Assembly (NCBI GenBank): GCA_031260455.1
Contig: JAIRJW010000060.1
Span: forward strand, 1 to 42,947
Source: Fluviicola sp.
GTDB taxonomy: Bacteria > Bacteroidota > Bacteroidia > Flavobacteriales_D > Crocinitomicaceae
DNA length: 42,947 nucleotides
Reading direction: 5' to 3'
Shown here: piece by piece, positions 26,900 to 32,840 of the stretch
How positions within the stretch are numbered: the first letter of the stretch is position 1
Layout: each line of letters opens with the position of its first letter
Made by a program: the position numbers and the translations under genes
The notes under the pieces: model-generated
Seen by the model: the letters and a program-made list of their open reading frames with translations, nothing else
Told to the model about the DNA's origin: nothing
Database searches by the model: none

Positions 26900-28018
26900 G
26901 TGGCTAAATACAATTATCAATACGAAAATTGGACTGATTTTACTTGGCAAAATGCGGTTGTAAGTGCAGTATTGGGCGAAGTTCGCCTTTTGCAAGGTAA
27001 AATTTTAGGACAAATTCATTCGCTTGGTTTTTTGTCAAAAGAGGAAAAAAATCTTGAAATGCTTACGCTTGATGTCCTTAAATCGTCTGAAATTGAGGGC
27101 GAAAAGTTGAATTACGAACAAGTTCGCTCTTCTATTGCTCGTCGTTTGGGAATAAACACCGCAGGACTTGTCGCCTCGCCCCGAAATGTTGAGGGAGTTG
27201 TAGAAATGATGCTTGATGCCACGCAAAATTTCAAAAAATCGTTAACAGAGGAACGTTTATTTGGCTGGCACGCCGCACTTTTTCCGACAGGCTACAGCGG
27301 AATGCACAAGATTGAGGTTGCACAATACCGCAGCGAAGAAATGCAAGTAGTTTCGGGTGCAATGGGAAAAGAACGGGTACGCTACGAAGCCGTTCCAGCC
27401 AAAGATGTAAAAACAGAAATGGACAAATTCCTTTTGTGGTTAAATGACGATAATTTTTTAATAGACAGTGTACTGAAATCTGCTATTGCTCATTTTTGGT
27501 TTATCATTATTCACCCATTTGATGATGGCAACGGACGAATTGCAAGAGTAATTTCTGATATGTTGCTTGCTCGTAGCGAGAACAGTTCTGAACGGTTTTA
27601 TAGTTTGTCAAACCAAATTCAGCAAGAAAAAAATGTTTATTATGAAACGCTTAAAACCGTTCAACATAGTGAGAGTGATATAACACAATGGTTGGTTTGG
27701 TTTCTGACTTGTTTAAAACGTGCATTGCTTGAAACCGAAGAAAGTATGCAAAATATTGTGCGTAAAGCGGAGTTTTGGGAGAAACACAAAGAAACACTAA
27801 TTAATGAGCGACAACGCTTAATGATAAACAAGTTATTTGACGATTTCTTTGGAAAACTATCTTCATCAAAATGGGCAAAAATCACAAAAACTTCTTCTGA
27901 CACTGCGTTAAGAGATATTAAAGGCTTGATAGAAAAAGGAATCTTACAACAGGAAGAAGGAGGCGGCAGGAGTGTAAATTACACATTGGTTGAAAATGGC
28001 AAAAACACCAGCACCTAA
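26900..28018 (+). CDS. fic: Fic family protein with DUF4172 N-terminal domain
   Basis: A 372-residue Fic enzyme, expected to transfer AMP or a related moiety to a protein hydroxyl. The active-site motif HPFDDGNGR begins at His205. An N-terminal inhibitory motif of the S-x-x-x-E-G kind (Ser62, Glu66, Gly67) is in the same chain, so it is a self-inhibited class II type rather than one needing a separate antitoxin. The N-terminus matches DUF4172 (YENWTDFTWQ), and the C-terminal 100 residues resemble a winged helix (SDTALRDIKGLIEKGILQQEEGGGRS). The start is GTG. Codon choice is unlike the neighbours, and the gene sits in an accessory patch. Confidence 0.92.
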   Translation: MAKYNYQYENWTDFTWQNAVVSAVLGEVRLLQGKILGQIHSLGFLSKEEKNLEMLTLDVLKSSEIEGEKLNYEQVRSSIARRLGINTAGLVASPRNVEGVVEMMLDATQNFKKSLTEERLFGWHAALFPTGYSGMHKIEVAQYRSEEMQVVSGAMGKERVRYEAVPAKDVKTEMDKFLLWLNDDNFLIDSVLKSAIAHFWFIIIHPFDDGNGRIARVISDMLLARSENSSERFYSLSNQIQQEKNVYYETLKTVQHSESDITQWLVWFLTCLKRALLETEESMQNIVRKAEFWEKHKETLINERQRLMINKLFDDFFGKLSSSKWAKITKTSSDTALRDIKGLIEKGILQQEEGGGRSVNYTLVENGKNTST

Positions 28019-28080
28019 CGAGCGGTTTCGCGCAAGCGGAGGCGTGGGGCCCACCTTTCCCGCCAGCGCGAGCTTGGGGG
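28013..28080. repeat. GC-rich imperfect hairpin element overlapping the fic stop
   Basis: Right after the fic stop comes a very GC-rich block between AT-rich sequence. Its core folds as GCGC-aa-GCGG-aggc-GTGGG-g-CCCAC-ctttc-CCGC-ca-GCGC (28030-28069), a symmetric imperfect hairpin. ACCTAAC, which fits the integron attC box RYYYAAC, overlaps the stop codon, but no matching second box GTTRRRY is found downstream. It may be a dispersed repeat or a decayed recombination site. Confidence 0.45.
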
Positions 28081-28086
28081 ATAAAG

Positions 28087-28461
28087 CTAATTATAAAATT
28101 TAGCGTAATCTTTTCGGTAAAAACCTCCGTCTGTTTCCTTACCCACTTTCATTATTTGTCCTCTTCCCCTTCCAGTGGTTTTATAAAACTGGATACCATT
28201 TGAAACAGTCTTGGCAAATATATACATGTGTGCAATGAATCGCATTTTTGTCCACATAAATAATCAGATAAAACATAGACTGCATTGGCAGAAACGATGG
28301 ATGTGTCACTGAGTGTAAATGCTTGTTTAGATAATTTATACTCGACTTCCTTTTTAGGAATTTCTTTTTTTAGCTGCTCATCGGTAAGTGCTCCTTGTGC
28401 AAAGCAATAGTGTGCAGATATAACAAAGCTGATTATAAAGAAAGAATGTTTTATTTTTCAT
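28087..28461 (-). pseudogene. Frameshifted gene for a small secreted protein
   Basis: On the minus strand the ATG at 28461 is followed by an A5 run (28454-28458) that puts the rest out of frame. With one A less the frame reads MKIKHSFFIISFVISAHYC then FAQG, a clean signal peptide, and continues to LSDYLCGQK. At a second A5 run (28245-28249) one extra A is needed to go on through MRFIAHMYIFAKTVSNG and QFYKTTGRGRG to KDYAKFYN and a stop. The two changes cancel over 125 codons, and no stop interrupts the repaired frame. The family is unknown. It may be a decayed gene, or one with slippage-prone runs; two sequencing errors would also explain it. Confidence 0.65.
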
Positions 28462-28487
28462 TGCATTACTTTGTTATTTGGAATGAA

Positions 28488-28838
28488 TTAGTTCCACTGA
28501 ATCATCGCTCCGGCTACCAATGCCTCTTCAAATGATTTACGCAGGTGTTCCAGTTTCTGGATTGCCACGATATCACCATTCTGGGCCTTTTTCTTCGTCT
28601 TGTAATATTGATGCAGGCCGTGACCGAAAACGTCTTGCTCCAGAATGTTTTTGATTTCTCCAATCCGACCATTTACCCCGATCAGAAAGTGCTCTATTTC
28701 ACCCAATTCGTGCAATTCATCTTCTGTCATGTTTTTGATTTTCAGTAGTTTGGAATAGCGGGGCAATAAAACACCAAGCAAATCAATAAATTGATCCAAT
28801 TCTTTTTGAATGGCCGCTTGTTGTTCTTTAAATCCCAC
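28488..28838 (-). CDS. Hypothetical helical protein upstream of the pseudogene
   Basis: A 116-residue protein of unknown function, nearly all alpha-helical (QQAAIQKELDQFIDLLGVLLP, DELHELGEIEHFLIGVNGRIGEIKNIL) and ending in VAGAMIQWN. It has no signal peptide. GTG at 28838 is chosen because the longer reading from 28907 begins with AT-rich sequence that looks non-coding and contains a TATTTTTC box; the choice is uncertain. It runs divergently from hemW. Confidence 0.5.
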   Translation of the reverse strand: MGFKEQQAAIQKELDQFIDLLGVLLPRYSKLLKIKNMTEDELHELGEIEHFLIGVNGRIGEIKNILEQDVFGHGLHQYYKTKKKAQNGDIVAIQKLEHLRKSFEEALVAGAMIQWN

Positions 28839-28906
28839 GTAAGAAAAATAGATCTTTTTATAATACAGTAAAAATTTAAAGCGTTTTTTAACATTTACGA
28901 AAAACA

Positions 28907-28937
28907 TTGTACTGCCCGCAATTAATCTCTAATTTTG
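28907..28937 (+). promoter_or_regulatory. Promoter of hemW, predicted leaderless
   Basis: TTG (28907-28909), a 20-base spacer and TAATTTTG (28930-28937), with the hemW ATG only 4 bases after the box, so transcription should start at or next to the A of the start codon. Confidence 0.75.
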
Positions 28938-28941
28938 CGCT

Positions 28942-30066
28942 ATGGCTGGCTGTTATATTCACATTCCTTTTTGTGCTCAGAAATGTAGTTATTGCGATTT
29001 TTATTTCTCTACAAATCGTTCTTACCAGGATAAAATGGTTGGGGCACTGTCCCGGGAACTGGAATTGCGGTCGGACAACTGGAAATCGGAATATTTTGAA
29101 ACTATTTATTTTGGTGGAGGTACTCCGAGCGTACTGACAGAGGCACAACTGAAGCGCCTGATTCAGCAGATTCAACGGTTTTATACGGTTTCAGAACAAG
29201 TGGAAATCACATTAGAGTGCAATCCGGATGATTGTACTCCGGAAAAACTAAGTCGTTGGAAAGAGTTGGGGGTGACGCGCCTGAGCATAGGAATCCAGTC
29301 TTTTGATGACGAACAGCTCTGCTGGATGAACCGGGGTCATACCGCTGCCGAAAGTAGAAATGCGGTTCTGAATGCTAAAAAAGTTGGTTTTGACGAGTTG
29401 AGCCTGGATTTAATCTATGGCCTGCCAAACCTGAGCCTGGATGACTGGAAAACCCAGATCCGGGAAATTACGGCTTTGGATCCGGAACACATTTCAGCGT
29501 ATTGCCTGACAGTGGAGAATAAAACGGCTTTATCCAAATGGGTAGCAGAAGGTAAAATTTTGATTTCCAATGTGGATCAGCAATCGGAGCAGTTTGAATT
29601 ACTGGTTTCGGAATTGAAGAAAATGGGTTACGAACAGTATGAGATTTCGAATTTTGCCCGGGACGAGCATTATTCAAAACACAATACATCTTACTGGAAA
29701 GGAGTGAAATACCTGGGAATCGGCCCGTCGGCACATGGATACAACCAGGTGGAACGATACTGGAATAAAGCAAACAACCGGGTGTATATTTCGGAACTGG
29801 AAAAAGGTCAGTTGCCTGAAACAGTTGAAGTCCTTTCAAATCAGGATTGTTTCAATGAAACGCTGATGATTGGTTTACGTACGAAATGGGGAGTTTCAAA
29901 AAAAGATCTTTTCGCCATGATTTACCCGGAATCGGAATGGTTTCAGATTGTAAAAAATTACGAACAGAGAAAAATCCTTGTAGAAACAGCAGATTCCTTT
30001 TTGCTCACGGAAGCTGGAAGATTATTGGCTGATACAGTTGCAGCAGATTTGTTTTTGATTAAGTAA
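28942..30066 (+). CDS. hemW: Radical SAM heme chaperone HemW
   Basis: A 374-residue radical SAM protein. The [4Fe-4S] motif C-x3-C-x2-C is Cys11, Cys15, Cys18 (HIPFCAQKCSYCDF). YFGGGTPSVL binds SAM, and RLSIGIQSFDDEQL and SLDLIYGLP follow as in HemN/HemW proteins. HemW binds heme and hands it to apoproteins; it was long annotated as coproporphyrinogen dehydrogenase. The N-terminus fits HemW rather than HemN. The ATG lies 4 bases after the -7 box. Confidence 0.92.
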   Translation: MAGCYIHIPFCAQKCSYCDFYFSTNRSYQDKMVGALSRELELRSDNWKSEYFETIYFGGGTPSVLTEAQLKRLIQQIQRFYTVSEQVEITLECNPDDCTPEKLSRWKELGVTRLSIGIQSFDDEQLCWMNRGHTAAESRNAVLNAKKVGFDELSLDLIYGLPNLSLDDWKTQIREITALDPEHISAYCLTVENKTALSKWVAEGKILISNVDQQSEQFELLVSELKKMGYEQYEISNFARDEHYSKHNTSYWKGVKYLGIGPSAHGYNQVERYWNKANNRVYISELEKGQLPETVEVLSNQDCFNETLMIGLRTKWGVSKKDLFAMIYPESEWFQIVKNYEQRKILVETADSFLLTEAGRLLADTVAADLFLIK

Positions 30067-30070
30067 CACA

Positions 30071-30850
30071 CTATGCTTCCAGCGTTTCCAACCCGAACTG
30101 ACAGCGGAAATCAGTCCGGTTCTTCTTTTCAAAGAATTGATTCTTACTGATCGTAACGAAATCTTCCCGATCTGGTCGTTCGTGGAACAAATGATACTGG
30201 ATAGTGCGAAAACGGGTAGAATAGGGTTTCAAACCGGCTTTTTTGGCACGAAATTCAATATCGGTATCTTCCCCGAATCCCGGATTGATATATGTTTCGT
30301 CAAAGCCGTTCAGTAAAATCAGGTCGCTTTTGTGCCAACTCATATTGCATCCCAGCAAATGGCCCTTACTTTTCTTTGCAAAACCTGGCAGAAAAAAACT
30401 TTCCTCTGTACGGATACTTTTGTTACGGATCATTTCTATGAATGAGGGTATAACCAATAATCCCTTGCGGATTTTCTGCGAGGTTTTCGGATCCAGGTCC
30501 ACTCTTCTGCCGATACAGAAACGACCCTTTCTTAGCGAAAGAATATGTTGTTGAGCAAATCTCGGGTGCAGCACACAGTCTCCGTCAATGAAAATCAGTT
30601 TATCCGTCGAAGAAGCTTTGATTGCCCTGTTGAGCATTTTATTCTTTAAAAAGCCCAAATCCGGCTGCTGCAAATGTTTGATCCGGATGGACTGGCCGTA
30701 CTTCCGAATCAGTTCATCAAAGCACGGATCCTCACAATCTTGTGAAACAATTACCTCGATGTTTTTTTCTACCTGGATCAAAACAGATTTTAAAACAGCT
30801 TCCAAAGCTTCTGCGTCCTTGTAAACGGAAATAATTAACGTTGCTTTCAC
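30071..30850 (-). CDS. GT2 glycosyltransferase
   Basis: A 259-residue GT-A enzyme: ATLIISVYKDAEALEAVLKSVL at the N-terminus, IEVIVSQDCEDP, the metal site FIDGDCVLHP, then the C-terminal GCNMSWHKSDLILLNGFDETYINPG and GEDTDIEFRAKK typical of GT2/galactosyltransferase C-terminal regions. It probably adds a sugar to a surface polysaccharide; donor and acceptor are unknown. The start is GTG at 30850, placed by the TATCTTTG box ending 4 bases upstream. It is tail to tail with hemW (4-base gap). Confidence 0.87.
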   Translation of the reverse strand: MKATLIISVYKDAEALEAVLKSVLIQVEKNIEVIVSQDCEDPCFDELIRKYGQSIRIKHLQQPDLGFLKNKMLNRAIKASSTDKLIFIDGDCVLHPRFAQQHILSLRKGRFCIGRRVDLDPKTSQKIRKGLLVIPSFIEMIRNKSIRTEESFFLPGFAKKSKGHLLGCNMSWHKSDLILLNGFDETYINPGFGEDTDIEFRAKKAGLKPYSTRFRTIQYHLFHERPDREDFVTISKNQFFEKKNRTDFRCQFGLETLEA

Positions 30851-30854
30851 ACCC

Positions 30855-30862
30855 CAAAGATA
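30855..30862 (-). promoter_or_regulatory. -7 box of the GT2 gene, predicted leaderless
   Basis: TATCTTTG on the minus strand, followed by GGGT and the GTG start codon. The predicted transcript begins at the start codon. Confidence 0.6.
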
Positions 30863-30927
30863 GAAAATTAACATTCAGTATTTAGTAACCTTTTCCAACG
30901 AGCTCTCATTGAGCGGAACCGACCGCG

Positions 30928-30935
30928 TATTTTTG
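30928..30935 (+). promoter_or_regulatory. -7 box of the amidase gene, predicted leaderless
   Basis: TATTTTTG, then TGTC and the ATG. A TTG lies 16 bases upstream of the box (30909-30911). Confidence 0.65.
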
Positions 30936-30939
30936 TGTC

Positions 30940-31866
30940 ATGCAGTTAGTTTACACCAGTCTGGTTTTTATTTTTGTTTCGTTTCTGTCTTTTGGTCAGG
31001 GGGTTACTGTTTTGATTGATCCGGGCCATGGCGGATCTGATCCAGGCCATGAAGCAACGGACAAAAATCTGCTTTCGGAAAAAGACCTGGCACTGAAAAT
31101 TGCGCTGAAATTCGGAAATTATCTGAGTGAAAAACTGGAAAACGTTATGGTGCTTTATACGCGTACGGATGATACATATCCTACGCTGGATGAACGGGTG
31201 GAAATGGCAAATGAAAAGAAAGTAGATTACTTCATTTCGATCCATATCAATGGAAGCCCTAATGCGAATATCAAAGGAACGGAATTACACGTACATTCGT
31301 TCACCTCACGGGCATCTGTCAAACTGGCCCGGGCATTTGAGAATGAATTTAAAACACGTGCCGGAAGAAAATCCAGGGGAGTGAAAGACTCGGACGACCG
31401 GGAGCATACACTACAGGTGCTGAAGTTTACTCAAATGACAAGTGTGTTGGTAGAGTGTGGTTTTATTACAAATAAGCCGGAAGCAAATTACCTGAATACA
31501 TCCGAGGGGCAGGATATTATCGCATCGGCATTATTTCGCGGAATGCGTGCGTATTTGCAGGAAGCCCATAAAGGCATCTCGTTTACCAAAAAAGAAAGCA
31601 CAGCTTCAAAAGATTCCCGCTCGGACAAAGATGGCGGAAAAGAATACAGTGTTCAGATCATGAGTTCCCGGGAATGGCTCGATACCGAAAAGGGAGAGTT
31701 CAGGAATCTGAAGTATGCTGTGAGCCGTACGCAAGTATCTCAGACGGGCTACCGATACAAGTATTTTTCCGGAAGTTTTACTTCAAAGAGTGAAGCAGAA
31801 AAGTACTGTGAGGAAGTCAGGAAAAAGAGTTTCCCGGATTCAATTGTGGTGGAACGGAAAAATTAA
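30940..31866 (+). CDS. N-acetylmuramoyl-L-alanine amidase with SPOR-like C-terminus
   Basis: A 308-residue exported enzyme: signal peptide (LVFIFVSFLSFGQ), then an Amidase_3 domain with the zinc ligands His in IDPGHGGSDPG, Glu in SEKDLA and His in ISIHINGSPN, and the catalytic Glu in VLVECGFITN. It cuts the amide between MurNAc and the L-Ala of peptidoglycan during cell separation. After a serine/lysine-rich linker the last 75 residues (KEYSVQIMSSREWL to FSGSFTSKSEAEKYCEEV) resemble a SPOR domain, which binds denuded septal glycan. The start codon is 4 bases after the -7 box. Confidence 0.9.
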   Translation: MQLVYTSLVFIFVSFLSFGQGVTVLIDPGHGGSDPGHEATDKNLLSEKDLALKIALKFGNYLSEKLENVMVLYTRTDDTYPTLDERVEMANEKKVDYFISIHINGSPNANIKGTELHVHSFTSRASVKLARAFENEFKTRAGRKSRGVKDSDDREHTLQVLKFTQMTSVLVECGFITNKPEANYLNTSEGQDIIASALFRGMRAYLQEAHKGISFTKKESTASKDSRSDKDGGKEYSVQIMSSREWLDTEKGEFRNLKYAVSRTQVSQTGYRYKYFSGSFTSKSEAEKYCEEVRKKSFPDSIVVERKN

Positions 31867-31878
31867 TACGAAATGTAT

Positions 31879-31886
31879 TACTTTTG
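31879..31886 (+). promoter_or_regulatory. -7 box of ssb
   Basis: TACTTTTG, 41 bases upstream of the ssb ATG. A five-codon frame (ATG AAA CAT ACT TAA) follows it directly. Confidence 0.5.
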
Positions 31887-31927
31887 TGATGAAACATACT
31901 TAAACACATTAATTTACCAAAAAAAAT

Positions 31928-32380
31928 ATGGCAACTGTTTTTGAAACACGCTTAATTGGAAATATTGGAAGGGATGCTGTCGTTAAACAAATGGAACGGG
32001 GTGTTATTGCGATTAATTTTCCAGTTGCGCACAATAAAAATTGGCGTGATAAGCGTACGGGAGAAGCAAGAACCAAAACGACTTGGGTAAATTGCACGAT
32101 CTGGAAAAAAGAGGGAGCCAATATGCGCATCCTGGATTTTTTAAAGAAGGGGGCCCTGGTGGAATTGGTCGGTACTCCGTTTGCAAAATCCTTTTCACAG
32201 GAAGATGGGACATTTCGTTCGGAGATCCGTCTGAATGTTTCCCGGACAAATATTTTAAGACCTGCAAAATGTGAGGACGAATTGTTGTTTGATATGATTG
32301 ATGACAACGAGTCTCCGTGTGAAGATGAAGGATGTGACTCCGGATTGGAGGATTTTACTCTGTCTGAGGACGATTTTTAG
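31928..32380 (+). CDS. ssb: Single-stranded DNA-binding protein
   Basis: A 150-residue SSB. The OB fold covers about residues 1-115 (RLIGNIGRDAV, FPVAHNKNW, TTWVNCTIW, LVGTPFAKSF), and the last 35 residues are strongly acidic, ending in SEDDF, close to the DDxPF tail that recruits repair proteins. It coats single-stranded DNA in replication and repair; RecO, also encoded here, acts on such filaments. The family often has a paralogue in Bacteroidota, so this may not be the main copy. Confidence 0.9.
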   Translation: MATVFETRLIGNIGRDAVVKQMERGVIAINFPVAHNKNWRDKRTGEARTKTTWVNCTIWKKEGANMRILDFLKKGALVELVGTPFAKSFSQEDGTFRSEIRLNVSRTNILRPAKCEDELLFDMIDDNESPCEDEGCDSGLEDFTLSEDDF

Positions 32381-32464
32381 CACTGAAAGTCAGGTTAGTA
32401 CTGAAAAAGATTAAAAATTATTTCATTTTTTTCGTAAAATGCATGTTAAAGACAATTCTTTATC

Positions 32465-32472
32465 TATATTTG
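32465..32472 (+). promoter_or_regulatory. -7 box of tRNA-Asn
   Basis: TATATTTG, 18 bases before the tRNA 5' end. Confidence 0.65.
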
Positions 32473-32490
32473 CAACCGCAAAAGTGAGAT

Positions 32491-32564
32491 TCCTCCTTAG
32501 CTCAGTTGGTTAGAGCATCTGACTGTTAATCAGAGGGTCGCTGGTTCAAGTCCAGCAGGGGGAG
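32491..32564 (+). tRNA. tRNA-Asn (anticodon GTT)
   Basis: Full cloverleaf: acceptor TCCTCCT with AGGGGGA, D-arm GCTC/GAGC, anticodon stem CTGAC...GTCAG-like with loop TGTTAAT (anticodon GTT), T-arm GCTGG/CCAGC with TTCAAGT. The discriminator is G; CCA is not encoded. Confidence 0.95.
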
Positions 32565-32569
32565 CAAAA

Positions 32570-32600
32570 GAGAGTCATCAGAATTGGTGACTCTCTTGTT
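32570..32600 (+). terminator. Terminator of tRNA-Asn
   Basis: GAGAGTCATC (32570-32579) pairs with GGTGACTCTC (32586-32595), with one G-U pair, followed by T-rich sequence. It starts 6 bases after the tRNA. Confidence 0.88.
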
Positions 32601-32673
32601 TTATATGTCCTTTACATTTTGTATTCTATTTCAATTGACCGTTCATCGGTTATTCGTCGGATCCCTTGAAAAC

Positions 32674-32696
32674 AAATGATAAATAGACTATCATTT
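32674..32696. promoter_or_regulatory. Inverted repeat upstream of the hybrid kinase gene
   Basis: AAATGATA and TATCATTT, a perfect 8-bp pair with a 7-base centre, about 145 bases before the kinase start. It could be an operator or a hairpin; no T run makes it a terminator. Confidence 0.4.
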
Positions 32697-32814
32697 CGGA
32701 TTTGTATAAAAAATGCCTGTCAGGATAGCAAATACCTGGATTCACCTATCAAATCCCATTGGAGAGGCGTCTGAAAATTCATTTTGGAAAGTGATTAATC
32801 GAAAAAATAGTGTA

Positions 32815-32829
32815 TTTTCAATTTGAAAA
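32815..32829. promoter_or_regulatory. TTTTCANNNTGAAAA site before the kinase gene
   Basis: TTTTCA-ATT-TGAAAA, a perfect palindrome arm pair, ends 11 bases before the kinase ATG. A degenerate relative (TTCATTTTGGAAA) lies at 32778-32790. Two more perfect copies follow the regulator gene, which points to a shared binding site. Confidence 0.55.
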
Positions 32830-32840
32830 TTCATGTCGAT

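Noticed and set aside
26778..26963. A 61-codon frame ahead of fic
   Set aside because: It overlaps the fic promoter and start in another frame and has no protein-like sequence.
28013..28080. A complete integron attC site
   Set aside because: Only one box (ACCTAAC) is present; the second box GTTRRRY was not found, and no integrase is in the window.
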